DNA from: Patagioenas fasciata
Taxonomy: Eukaryota; Chordata; Aves; Columbiformes; Columbidae
Direction: 5' to 3'
Assembly: GCF_037038585.1 (NCBI RefSeq)
Contig: NC_092525.1
Span: 86,874-150,873 of the forward strand
Length of the DNA stretch: 64,000 nt
The notes beneath the pieces were generated by a model that did no database searches, was not told where the DNA came from, and saw nothing but the letters and a program-made list of their open reading frames with translations. Shown here one piece after another: positions 1-10,344 of this stretch (position 1 is its first letter; each line of letters begins with the position of its first letter). Position numbers and translations under genes: made by a program.

Positions 1-491
1 GAAGTCACTTGAAGAACTGGAGCGCTCTCCCCCGCTGTCCTCTTGCCTTTCCTCAGTGGGATTTTGGCCTGCTAAAGAGCTCCTCCCTGTCGTCCTCTTG
101 CTGGATTTCTCGGTACCTCTTGACCCACTGGGTCTCTCCTCCTGCCGTCCTTTTGCCTTTCCTTAGTACATTCTTGGTCTGCTGGAGTGCTCCCCCCCAC
201 CATCCTCTTGCTGGATTTCTCGGGACCCCTTGTCCCATATAGGACATTCCCCCCCACCACCATCCTGTTGTGTTTTTTAGGAGAGTCTTGTGATCGACCA
301 GAGCGCTCCCCCCTTGACATCCTCTTCCCCTTTTTCTGGGTGACTTTTGAACCACTGGTGAACTCTCCCCCATCATCCTCTTGCCACATATATTGAGACT
401 TGTTGATCCGCCAGAGCGCTTCCCCCACTGTCCTCTTGCCAGATTTACTGATACCTCTTGTCCTGTCAGAGCGCTCCCTCTCGCAGTCCTC
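1..491. repeat. 56-bp minisatellite block, tail of the left copy
   Basis: About nine head-to-tail ~56-bp monomers. Each carries a recurring core such as GAGCGCTCCCCC followed by CCTCTTGCC. They alternate in two flavours, giving ~111-bp dimers, as in the complete arrays further right. The block stops at the segment containing TTCAGTTTGTAGGG. Confidence 0.85.
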
Positions 492-2255
492 TTTGTTCAG
501 TTTGTAGGGTAGGAGGGGGGATCTCTGATTACAGAAAGGTCCCTTTGTTCTAGGAGACATTCCCTTGCTCCATGCTTCAGGTTGCCCATCTTCCCTCTCA
601 TTTTCAATATGCACGTCCATCACCTTCCTCCTCTTCTTTCTTGATCCCTCGACTCCCGGATGAACTCAAATCCTCTTTCTTGATCACTCTTTCTCGTAAG
701 TTCACAACCTTACTTTCCTTTCTTGCTTTCGCCTTTGTGAGCTGCTCCACCCAAACCGAAATGCCCTGAAGACAGAAATACACCCACCCCAAGCCCGTAC
801 AGTCACATAGGGGGTGAGTCCGCTCGCTGACGCATCCCCACATCCCACAGCAAGCCCACCTTGCCTTGGCCCCGGCCCCCCGCACAGGCCTTCCCACCAA
901 CCCAGCCCCTCCGGAGCAGCACAGTTTCCCAGCATGCACCCCACAAAGACTTTCTTTGCCAGTCACCCCTGGCACTTACAACAACACACCACACCAGCAT
1001 CAAGAGCCCTGGGAGTGGAGAGCTGGCCAGGCCCTCACCCCGGCAGGATCCTCTTCCCCCTCCTTTAGCTGATGGCAGACAGACAAGACACCTCCCAAGA
1101 GGTGTCCAGCCCTCTCTCTCAACCACTCATGAGTACAAAAGCCCAGCCTCTACTCACCCACCCCGCCTCCCAAAACCCCACCAGCAGCCCCTGGTCCCAG
1201 CTGAACAGCAGCCAGTGCTGAAGATCTGGCTCGTGTTGTCGGACACAACCTTCCCATGGATGTCTGGGCCCCTGAGCAGTTTCCAGGGGTGGGAGGGCGC
1301 AGTCCTGATTACAGGGAGGTCCCTGTCCCAAGGGGGACATTTTCTTCCTCCTCACTCCTGACTCGCAGCTCCATCACCTTCCTCCTCTTCTTTCTTGATC
1401 CCTCCTGACTCGCAGCTCTACCACCGTCATCTTCTTTCTTGATCCCTGTTGACTTGCAGATGCACTCCAATCCTCTTTCTTGATCGCTCTTCCTCGTAGG
1501 TTCACCACCTTCCTCTTCCTTCTTGCTTTCGCCTTTGCGAGCTGCTCCACCCGAACAGAGATGCACAGAAAACAAAAATATACCCACCCCAGGCCCGTAC
1601 AGTCACACGAGGGGGCGAGTCCGGTCGCTGACGCATCCCCACACCCCACCACAAGGCCACCTTGCCTTGGCCCCGGCCCCCCGCACAGGCCTTCCCACCA
1701 ACCCAGCCCCTCCGTAGCAGCACAGTTTCCCAGCATGCACCCCACAAAGACTTTCTTTGCCAGTCACCCCTGGCACTTACAGCAACACACCACACCAGCA
1801 TCAAGAGCCCTGGGAGTGGAGAGCTGGCCAGGCCCTCACCCCGGCAGGATCCTCTTCCCCCTCCTTTACCTGCTGGCAGACAGACACCTCCCAAGGGATG
1901 ACCACCCTGCTCCCTTAACTGCTCCCAAGTCCAAGAGCCCAGCCCCTGCTCACCACCCCCACCTCCCAAAACACAGCCAACAGCCCCTGCTCCCATTTTA
2001 CCACTTTACCCCCGAGCACGGTGTCTAGGGGTGGGAGGGGGACGCACTAATCACAGATCGTTCCCTGTGCTTAAGGATACATTCTCCTTCTCGCTGGCTC
2101 AGGCTGCCCATCTTCCTCCTCACTCTTGACTCGTAGCTCCATCACCTTTCTCCTCTTTTGTCCCCTCCTGACTCACAGGTCCACCACTGTCATCTTCTTT
2201 CTTGACTCTGCTTGACTCACAGCTGCGCTCCAATCCTCTTTCGTGATCGCTCTTC

Positions 2256-2612
2256 TGTGTCAGTACACGGAAGACCGGGCACATGAGAAACTGCAAGAGT
2301 CAACAGCATGAGAACAAGCATTAGTGGAAAAATACAAGAACAAAGGACTGTATGCTATGTGATACATCAAGGACAGAGGAGTTGATACAGGATTGATGCA
2401 TCAAGGACAGAGGGAGAGCTTGTGATAGACAAAAAAGGTGTTGATGGCAGTGACTTTGGTGGGAACACAAAACACATCACTTATGTAATGCCTAACTTAG
2501 CTAATCAACAAATGCTTGAGCAAGTATCATAGCGAGTATAAACACAAGCCTGAATTTGTAATAAACATCTCTCATTGCACCTTAAAAGAGAGTCCGTACC
2601 GCATTCGCTACA
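2256..2612 (+). repeat. 5' LTR of the small ERV
   Basis: Begins TGTGTCAG and ends CGCTACA, about 357 bp. It aligns along its length with the 345-bp LTR on the minus strand at 31798-32142, so both belong to one ERV family. Near the 3' end lies TAATAAAC, a possible poly(A) signal. Short internal repeats of ACATCAAGGACAGAGG type occur about 2370-2410. Confidence 0.8.
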
Positions 2613-2614
2613 AA

Positions 2615-2634
2615 TGGCGCCCTGGAACAGGGAC
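2615..2634 (+). other. Lys-type primer-binding site with 2-nt insertion
   Basis: Two bases after the LTR comes TGGCGCCC, then TG, then GAACAGGGAC. Without the extra TG this is the usual site complementary to the 3' end of tRNA-Lys3, the primer of lentiviruses and many betaretrovirus-like ERVs. The insertion is present in all copies of the element. Confidence 0.75.
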
Positions 2635-2756
2635 TTTCAGTGTGCCTATAAAGGCAGTAGCCGCTCTGGTAGCGAAGCCCAATCGAACCAGGAAACAGGA
2701 CCGGGAACCAGGACAGTGCGCGCCCACCACCAACGAAAGGTGAGCGATTGGGAACC

Positions 2757-2849
2757 ATGGGAGGGAAGCTATCCCTTAAGCAAAGACAAACCCTGGATGT
2801 CCTTCAACATGCGCTACAAACGCAAAATCAGGATGTATCAGGGGTCTGA
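2757..2849 (+). pseudogene. gag start remnant of the small ERV
   Basis: An ATG in good context opens a 30-codon frame beginning MGGKLSLKQRQTLD. Gly at position 2 is the usual myristoylation site of betaretroviral matrix proteins. The frame stops at 2847-2849. Matrix-like sequence continues with further stops to about 3018, where it meets the 3' LTR fragment. The equivalent start in the larger Lys-type ERV (minus strand, near 31645) has decayed to ATA. Confidence 0.6.
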
Positions 2850-3018
2850 TTGGTGAGTTTATTACAATGGATTGCTAATCATGTGCTAGACTTTCCTACA
2901 ACTGGTACATTTCAGTTGGAGACATGGCACAAAGATGAATGAGAATTATATGAATAGGTAACGACTGGAGATAAAGCTGCTTGCAAATATTCATCTACTT
3001 GGGGAAAAATTATGACTA

Positions 3019-3235
3019 CTAAGATACAGGATACAGGACTGATACATCAGGGACAGAGGGACAGCTTACTATAGAAAAAAATGCGTATATGGCAGTTACT
3101 TCACTCATGTAATGTCTAACTTAGCTAAAGAGCAAATGCTTGAGCAAGCATCATAGCGAGTATAAATGCAAACCTGAGTTTGTAATAAATGTCTCTCATG
3201 GCACCTTACCGTGAGTCCACGCCAGATTCGCTACA
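3019..3235 (+). repeat. 3' LTR fragment of the small ERV
   Basis: Similar to the 3' two-thirds of the LTR at 2256-2612 (shared GAGCAAGCATCATAGCGAG and AATAAATGTCTCTC segments) but noticeably diverged from it. The U3 start is missing, so the internal deletion removed gag-to-env plus the beginning of this LTR. The left breakpoint is uncertain by about 10 bases. Confidence 0.65.
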
Positions 3236-4067
3236 CTCTTCCTCATAGGTTCACCACCTTCCTCTCCTTCCTTGCTTTTCCTTTGCACGCTGCTCCACCT
3301 GAAGAGAAACACACAGAGGACTGAGCTACACCAGCCCAAGGGCACTACAATCAGACAGGGGCTGAGTCTGGGGGCTGACACCTCCCCACACCCCACAACG
3401 AGCCCACCTTGCCTTGGCCCCGGCCCCTCGCACATGCCTTAGAGATATCATAGCTCGGTACAAATCCCCACAGTCCTCACCTGCTGTTGGGTGCTTGCGG
3501 AGGGTCACACTCCCTGTGCCCCAGGGCACTGGCCCTACACGGCCAAGCTCGGCAGCGGGACTGTCTGGAGCTGCCGCTGGCTGGTTCTCCAGCTTTAGGG
3601 TCACCTGCAGAAGCCCGCTCTCCTCAGCTCTGCACACCCATCCAGTTGCGCCGCCCAGGCAAAGTCAGCTTCACCCTCTGCTCTACACCTCACCTGCAAA
3701 CAACCAACTCTTCAACTGACAACTGTCCAAAACCCACCGACAAACTCTCCACACCTCAGCCTTTCGTTTGCAACTGCTGCCTCTAGTGCATCTCACAGAC
3801 AAGCCTTCAAAATCCCCTCATCCTGCAATAACACTCCAGCACTGATCACCTGCGGGAACAACTACCACAATACCATGCAAACACCAACCAGTTCTGGCAC
3901 GGAAATATCACTTTCTCCTCAAGATTCCACCCTACACCAACTGCTGACAAACACACGCTGTCCTCACCAAAGCCAAACGCTGCAACAACCAGCGACAACT
4001 CAAATTTGCGTGGGCGGTGCAAAATTGCAGGGGTGAGCTAACGCAGAGCTGGGCTTGAAAGCTGCAG

Positions 4068-4370
4068 AATGTACACCCTGTTGTTTAACGTGGCGAGTCA
4101 CTCCCATTCTGCCTTCTCCCTGGGAGAAGCGCATGAGCAGAGGTTACTTCATGGCACGATGAGAACGGTTCGGTTCTCCGGGTCTCGGAGGGCGAGAGCG
4201 ATAAATGTGATCTGTGTCGTGGCGCAGGAACTTCCCATCCACTTGCTTCTCCATTCAGTCTGGTGCTGCAAGAGAAGGAGAGAAAGAAAAAGTTAGGACC
4301 GAGTTAACAACCTCATCATCCCTGACCCCTAATCTGCAGGAATCCTAGGAGGCCTGATATAATTTTGCTC
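4068..4370 (+). other. Diverged edge of the left unit, GC-rich
   Basis: Corresponds to 40447-40740 of the main array, but identity drops abruptly from nearly 100% before 4068 to roughly 85-90% by eye, then fades near 4370. It holds the GAACGGTT, CTCCGGGTCTC and AGAGCGATAAATGTGATCTGTG segments shared with the array. In the array this stretch lies just upstream of two exon-like segments, so it may derive from a promoter or 5' exon. The exons themselves are absent here. Confidence 0.6.
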
Positions 4371-4435
4371 ATCTCCCTGTCTTTGCTGGAATAGTTTACT
4401 GTAGAAATTTCTGTCATCAACATTCTCTTAACCGA

Positions 4436-5130
4436 TCTGATGTGTTCATAGTTCCTAGCCCAGCATCCTTTCCTCAAAGTACCTCAGCATTTCCCTTTGA
4501 AACCACACCTTAGTGCCATCCCGTCCCAGAGCTACCTCAGCATTTCCCACTGCAGCCTCTGCGATGCCATCTCCTCCCTGAGGTACCTCAGCCTTTACCA
4601 CCAAAACCTGTCTCCCTTCCGTCCTCTCCTTTAAGTCCCTCACCCTTTCCCGCCAAAGCCTCCCCCGATGTCATCCCCTCCCTGAGGTACCTCAGCCTTT
4701 CCTGTCAAAGCCTCCCCCGATATCATCCCCTCCCCGAGGTACCTCAGCCTTTCCTGTCAAAGCCTCCCCCGATATCATCCCCTCCCTGAGGTACCTCAGC
4801 CTTTCCCATCAAAGCCTCCCCCGATATCATCCCCTCCCCGAGGTACCTCAGCCTTTCCTGTCAAAGCCTCCCCCGATATCATCCCCTCCCCGAGGTACCT
4901 CAGCCTTTCCCGTCAAAGCCTCCCCCGATATCATCCCCTCCCCGAGGTACCTCAGCCTTTCCTGTCAAAGCCTCCCCCGATATCATCCCCTCCCTGAGGT
5001 ACCTCAGCCTTTCCTGTCAAAGCCTCCCCCGATATCATCCCCTCCCCGAGGTACCTCAGCCTTTCCTGTCAAAGCCTCCCCCGATATCATCCCCTCCCCG
5101 AGGTACCTCAGCTTTTCCCGCCTAAGCTCC
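4436..5130. repeat. 52-bp minisatellite, about 13 copies
   Basis: Period is exactly 52 bp, with copy starts at 4488, 4540, 4592, 4644, 4696, 4748 and so on to 5112. The unit contains CCTTTCCTGTCAAAGCCTCC and CCGATATCATCCCC. Copies from 4696 on are nearly identical, while those before 4644 are progressively diverged. Read on the minus strand the monomer aligns with the 56-bp macrosatellite monomer, so it is probably a relative. Confidence 0.9.
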
Positions 5131-5900
5131 TCCCGCGCCGTCCCGCCCTCAGGTTCCTCCGCCGCTCCCTCCGTTCCCGGCCCCCCCCGCCCCTCGCGCC
5201 CCCCCTTGGCGCTCCCGACCCGCCGCTGCCCCCTCCCGCTCGCTTTCCTCCCTCTGTCCTGTGTCACTACGGGGGCTCCCCCTCCGCCCCACGGCCCCGC
5301 CCGAGCCCCGCGCAGCGCTCAGCGCGGGGCTCCCTTCCCTCACAGCCGCCCGCGTGTTTCCCCCTCGCCCCGGCCTGGGGCCGCGCTGTTGCGGCTGGCT
5401 GCCCCTCGCCTTCCTCCTTCCGAAACCAGCCCGTCTGTCACCCTCCAGCCTCGCCCCTCAGCCGGTCCCGGGCCGCCCCGTCCAGTCTCCCCGCTGTCCG
5501 CCCGCCCCTCGCTCACCGCCGGCCCCGCCGTTCCTCGCGCGCTGCTCCAGCCGCCGCACCTCCGGCACGCGCTCCGCGGCCCGCGCACTTACGCAGCGTG
5601 TCCCCGCCCATCCCGCGCAGGAGCCAATCCCGTCCGCGTCCGCCACCGGGCTGCGCCCCCCCCCCCCCCCGCCTCCGCGCCCGGCACTGGCCCCCCCTGC
5701 CCCTCGCCTCCCGTCCCGGAGCCACCGGCGGCCGCAGAGCGGCGCTGTCCGCCCGCAGGGCGGGGCCGGGTGCTTTCAGGCTGCGTCTGCCCGGGACCGA
5801 GGGCTCTGCCGCCTGCCCGGGACAGCCCGGGACCGAGGGCTCCGCCGCTGCAGCCCGTTTCGTGCCGCTTGCGCCCCCCAGGTTACACGGCTGCAGCCTT
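5131..5900. promoter_or_regulatory. CpG island
   Basis: A very GC-rich stretch dense in CpG with a 15-C run at 5656-5670. Long frames are open on both strands here, as expected from composition, and none looks like a protein. The island directly follows the 52-bp minisatellite. Direction of any promoter cannot be told, because no convincing first exon is seen on either side. Confidence 0.7.
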
Positions 5901-7250
5901 CCTGCTGGTTTAGCTCACACACCTTTCTTCTTTCTAACTGCACAGCAGTTCACACTCACAAAAGTTCGTGCTGGTTGGCATAAGAGTATCTGCATAAGAA
6001 TTTACAAACATTACAAAGATATACCACAGACCACAGCTTTCTAAGCTTTCAAGTTAAAGTTCCATGTTTAAATAAAACAGACAATACCAGTAGAGCTGTG
6101 TACCTCTGTCGTCTTTGTTCAGAAAGAAGTGACAACACCAGAAAACACATTGACAGCCAGTGCTTTGAACAGTGAAGGTGGGATCTACAAAAGTCTGATT
6201 AAACTAAACAGCCTCAGGTCTTTATCAAGCTGCAGATCTGCCAGGAATGCTGAAATGCAAGAGTTTACTCCTGCAATATTCCACGATGGAACAGCCACTT
6301 CATATCAAATATAATCTCAAAGTTCCAAACCAGTACATTAAAAAGCTACCAGTAAGTATTAGAAGACCACTGCAAGATCTTATTGCTTTTTGAGTTAAAT
6401 AATAATTTTTCAATAAACCAAAACCCAAACAGGTTCTCAAATCTGTTGCTTATCATCCTGTTCATTCATTAGCACTGCAGCAATCAGTTTTTATACAATG
6501 TGTCAACAGAGGCGTCTAAAAAACCCCAAACAAAACTTATTCAAGTCCACGGACACCCCCGCCCTCCTTGCCCCCCCTCACCCTGAGCCCCATGATCACC
6601 ACTTGGTGCGGGAGAGGAGCACAACTCGACAGACAGAACCAGAAATCCGACTGCGGTAAGAAGGAAACATCGAGGTAGTTACAGCTTCCTTAAACATTCA
6701 AAATCTGATGTCTTCCAAAACAAAGCACATCATCCTCATCATTTAAAAAGCAAAGTTGCTTTGTACGTCTCTGATCCTCACACCAGCTGAGTGGTTCTCA
6801 AGTCCGCTGAGCTCCACTGTGCAGCCACCCCCACGTCTGTGTCGCCTTGTCTGGAGTCCCCAGTCGCGGGACAGTGAGTGGGGTTGGACTCCAGTGATAA
6901 AGAAAAACACAAAGAGTCAAATTGGAAAAGTAATTAAAACAGAAGATCTGAAAGCCAGTTTAATTTTAATAACTTATTTGTACACTGCTATAAGCATATG
7001 AAGTATGGGGGTCACGAACTCTTGCTACCACATATGTGCCTTATTACAATAAGCACAGGAAACAAGGAAGTAGCATTCCTTCTATTTTTGATGTAATTAT
7101 GAGCTAATACATCTCCTGAGATGGCTTCCAGACCTGATTTAGTATCTACACTGTGTTGTACTGCAGATAAATACCTCAGGTCAGCATTAATTGAAGACAA
7201 TGTGCAGAATGAGCAATATGCAGGTAAGCACAAGATCCTGGATTCCTTAC
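5901..7250. other. Unique sequence without recognised gene
   Basis: AT-richer sequence of ordinary complexity. Frames of about 60-80 codons at 6129-6314 and 6756-7001 have no recognisable domain. No tRNA, LTR or tandem repeat was seen. Confidence 0.5.
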
Positions 7251-7353
7251 AAGAGTCTACTTCTAAAATTGTCTGAAAATGCTGCAGAAATTGTAGCAGA
7301 TAAACAACAGTAGCCACATTTTGTCCTATGGCATTTACATAATGTTGATCCAC
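7251..7353 (-). other. Candidate exon, minus strand
   Basis: Read on the minus strand, a segment of 103 bases is bounded by an AATACAG acceptor and a GTAAGG donor. One frame is open throughout and hydrophobic-helical in character (segment QNVATVVYLLQFLQ). The upstream pyrimidine tract is weak. I do not recognise the protein. Confidence 0.3.
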
Positions 7354-7695
7354 CTGTATTAACTTGTGCCCTTTCGGAACAGAGCTGTAAACTCAGAGTG
7401 TCCAAAGACTTCTTTCTTTTGAATAGAATACGCTTAAACTGGCTGTCTTGAACAGACTGGCTGTGCAGACTTGCAGCAGTTGAATGGAGGATGTGATTCC
7501 AGTGAATGGAGACAGAAAGAAGATCAGCACAAAAGCAGCAATGACAGACCAGAGACACCCACCTAAAGCCTACGGAGACCAAAAAAAGTCGTCGCGTGGG
7601 CTTAGCAGTTGGGGAACCAGACCAAACAGCCTGGTTATTCTCCACCAGGAGGGTCTTTATCTGGCCATGATCATGTCATCAATGGAGAAACTCAC

Positions 7696-7817
7696 CATCA
7701 TCAGACAGAGTGCAGCCGTGGGCAATGAGAGCAGCAAATCCAGCACCGACACGGTGTCAGAGTTTGTACAGACAATGAACACGCTCACGGGTCTTGTTCA
7801 ATACTTTACACACTATT
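7696..7817 (-). other. Candidate exon, minus strand (noncoding or decayed)
   Basis: Bounded on the minus strand by a strong acceptor (TGTCTCTTTTCAG) and a strong donor (GTGAGT), giving 122 bases. All three frames contain a stop, so it is either a noncoding exon or a decayed coding exon. The downstream half is open in one frame with a membrane-helix-like run (VLDLLLSLPTAALCLMM). Confidence 0.3.
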
Positions 7818-10189
7818 CTGAAAAGAGACACTGATTTAACTGTTGCACAGCACATACTGTCACTTTACACAACTTGGAGAAACAAAGCAAGCTCATAAAG
7901 TTCATACTCCATACATCAGGATAGGAGGTTACTCATAAAATGCAATCATCTCTGCCAGATACAGGCAAATGCACATATTTATTTGAAGCAAATTCCAAGT
8001 TTATACCGTCATCTCAGGTCAAATTCTGCTATCAGACACAGGACACACAGCTCAAATGCCAACAGCTCATAAGAAAGCTTCACAAGAGAATGAACTAAAC
8101 ATACAGCTATGGAATCAAGTGTGTTTTATCAATACGTCAAATGCAACTCTAATTCCCCTAGGCCCTCACGTTAATAGAAACCCCACAGAGTTTCTAGAAA
8201 GAATGTCCATAAAATTGACATGCGACATTACCCTCAGTGAGTCTCCTGAACCAGACGGCAGAGCAACCGACCCGCAGCAAGGACAACACAGAACAGACAG
8301 TTCTGCTGGAAACGCAAGGAACGGACTAAAAGTAACCATTCTGCATTACAGAATTAATGCATTGTGTCACTTTGTGTAGATAATTCACCCATAAAAATCA
8401 GTAAATATGAAGGCCACCCTTACTGATAAATGCCTATATGTTTGTAGTCATGTTTAATAAAACACACTTTGTGAGGGTTTTTTGGCTCAAGAAGGACACT
8501 GGATCAGTGTGCTTTGGGTTATTTCTGTAAGGAGCCATAACTCAACAGAAAGATAGCTTTAAGAAAGCGTGCAATTAGCTATTAATTGGACAAAATAAGT
8601 GTAGTTAGCACATAATAAATAGTTTTAAATGGTCTCACAAGTAGTTCATGTGATACATTTCCCTCAGGGTCTCCTGATATCTCCCATTCATTTCTATTAA
8701 ACCTGCTGAAATGAAGCTGTGTGTGTTTCATTTCAGTGATCTACAGGGAATTCAAACCAACAATAACAACTTGCCGTATTATCAGAAACAGTTTCTAAAG
8801 AGTAAACACAACAATATAGGAGGGGGGAGTGGAAGAAACACCACCTGGATTCATTTTCCCATATCAATTCTTATGAAAATACCCACAATAGGATGCACTT
8901 ATCAGCAAGGTATACAACTGCACATCTACACACAACATAACTGCATGTAATCGCACATTTTTGACCATATTAACTACAAATTGGGCAGCTATAAAATACG
9001 TCAGTTATACCTTCATTTACTTCCAGAAATCTCCACTGAAATTATTTTGTTGCTTAAATTACTGTATAATGTGCACTTTATTGATGTGTTATACATTAAG
9101 TATACAAACATGTTATGAAAAAACAAATCTAGTCCCAATACCTTTGTGAGTTTTAAAGGACGCCGGTGGGTAACGGTGAACAATCAACAGTCATCCGGGT
9201 AAAACACCCATGGGCAGAGCTGAAACTTGTTTTCATTGGTAGGTTGTGTTTTTCTGCAAGTTGTGTTATCATACCTACATACAGCAAATAAAGATTTGAC
9301 CCAAATTACATACCTTTATGTGCATACACACACGCACATGTTTGTGTTGTACAAAGATGCACACTGTTACTGAGATGTATAGGCATTGAATGTGTCAGGT
9401 AAGTAACATGACAAGAGGCTTGAGAGGTGGGTCTGCAGGGAATTCTCTAAGTAACATATTAATGCAACAAATCTGGTGGCATAAAGCTACGGGGGAAAAA
9501 AATCCAGCGGAGAATCAGATAAATTCACGTGTTCTTTAAAGACAGCTCATGCATTCAACCAACTCCCAGGTGGGCCTGGCTGTGGAAAGGAAAGTTTGCT
9601 TGAGCACTTAGCGCCAGTGTCTGATGAGCAGACAAAACACCAACTGCAGACCGGGGACCCCCAGTTCTCAACCAGTTCATGGCTCTGAGCATCTTCTTTC
9701 CACACACTGCGGGTAACGCTTTACATCTGCAATCCCCTCCCTAAACCCATCTTGTTCCTGGCTGAGAAGATACCAGATGTGGGAACTATTGCATGATAGA
9801 AGAATTTGTGCTGTTAAATCACAGGATTCTGAGCACTGCAGATGATCACAGTGCGGTGCTGCCCTGAGAAGAAAGGACGAGTGACTCTTGGTGTTCCCTG
9901 CTGCTCACTGCCCTGATCCTGCCCACCCTCATGTTCCAGCCACTCAGACCCCGGCCAGAATGACTGAGACAGGAGGGTCTCTTAAGGATGTTTTGTTTTG
10001 TCCAGATACCTTTAATTTGCTTATATACACAGATTTCATAAGAGGAAGCACTTGATTTCACCGATGACACGATTTCTCCAGTAACGCATCTCACCAAGAT
10101 TGCCAATTGACAGTCCCCTTAGGATGAGAGAACGTTCATGTTGAACAAACCATGAACACTTGTAGTGATTGAAACTGGGGGTTTTTCAG
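7818..10189. other. Unique sequence without recognised gene
   Basis: AT-rich unique DNA. Frames at 8056-8379 and 8711-8950 lack domains and splice context. A short GT/CA-rich run lies near 9320-9350. Nothing else stands out. Confidence 0.5.
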
Positions 10190-10344
10190 ACAAGCACCAT
10201 CTGCCTCCTGCGCCAGAGACTCAACAGAATTATGTCTCAGACATTATGGCAACAACAGCTCATCCCGCAGCGATGGGTCACTCAGAGCGAAAACAATCCC
10301 GTATGGACACCGTGTCCAGCAGCAGATGGGGCACTCAGGAGAAG
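10190..10344 (+). other. Candidate exon, plus strand
   Basis: A GGGGGTTTTTCAG acceptor is followed by 155 bases open in two frames and then GAAG with a GTGAAT donor. No family is recognised. A longer frame (10165-10404) runs through both splice-like sites, so the segment could also be a chance open frame. Confidence 0.25.

Larger units (their letters stand above)
2256..3235 (+). mobile_element. Internally deleted Lys-type ERV in the left unit
   Basis: A 980-bp element: a full 5' LTR, a Lys-type primer site, a leader, the first part of gag, and a 3' LTR fragment ending CTACA. It is flanked by the 6-bp direct repeat CTCTTC (2250-2255 and 3236-3241). Joining the flanks recreates the uninterrupted sub-repeat, as seen near 1480 in sub-repeat B, so the boundaries are well fixed. 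The element lacks pro, pol and env and cannot be autonomous. The same insertion occurs in three of the right-hand units. Confidence 0.85.
560..3700. repeat. Three ~0.8-kb tandem sub-repeats (A, B, C)
   Basis: The segment CTTGCCTTGGCCCCGG recurs near 860, 1660 and 3410. Spacing is about 800 bp once the ERV inserted in C is discounted. A and B share several hundred bases (for example 930-1060 with 1735-1860). Read on the minus strand, each sub-repeat carries a Lys/Arg/Glu-rich frame with the motif IKKED or IKKEE. In A and C a pyrimidine-rich splice-acceptor-like site precedes that frame (exon start near 765 and 3298). B lacks the AG. No known protein is recognised, and a coding role is not shown. 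Short 41-44-bp direct repeats (GGATCAAGAAAGAAGA core on the minus strand) lie at 1361-1480. Confidence 0.75.
1..4370 (+). repeat. Left partial macrosatellite unit
   Basis: Positions 1 to about 4067 match 36380-40446 almost base for base (offset 36379) and the matching parts of the later units. The copy enters at the tail of the 56-bp array, runs through the 0.8-kb sub-repeats, the small ERV and an AC-rich stretch (about 3702-4060), and ends where similarity fades near 4370. It is separated from the main array by about 27.8 kb of other DNA but has the same orientation. It has no start of the next unit, so it is truncated at its right side. At several sites it agrees with the unit at 49951 rather than with the nearest units. 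Confidence 0.9.

Noticed and set aside
861-1361. 166-codon Pro-rich plus-strand frame in sub-repeat A (and copies)
   Set aside because: Low-complexity C-rich sequence, overlapping open frames on both strands, and no splice or start context.
4436-5130. CRISPR-like regular spacing
   Set aside because: The 52-bp units are contiguous with no unique spacers, and the DNA is eukaryotic.
5206-6044. 235-, 240- and 148-codon plus-strand frames over the CpG island
   Set aside because: Three overlapping frames open at once with Pro/Arg/Ala-rich content and a poly-C run inside. This is typical of GC-rich DNA without coding.
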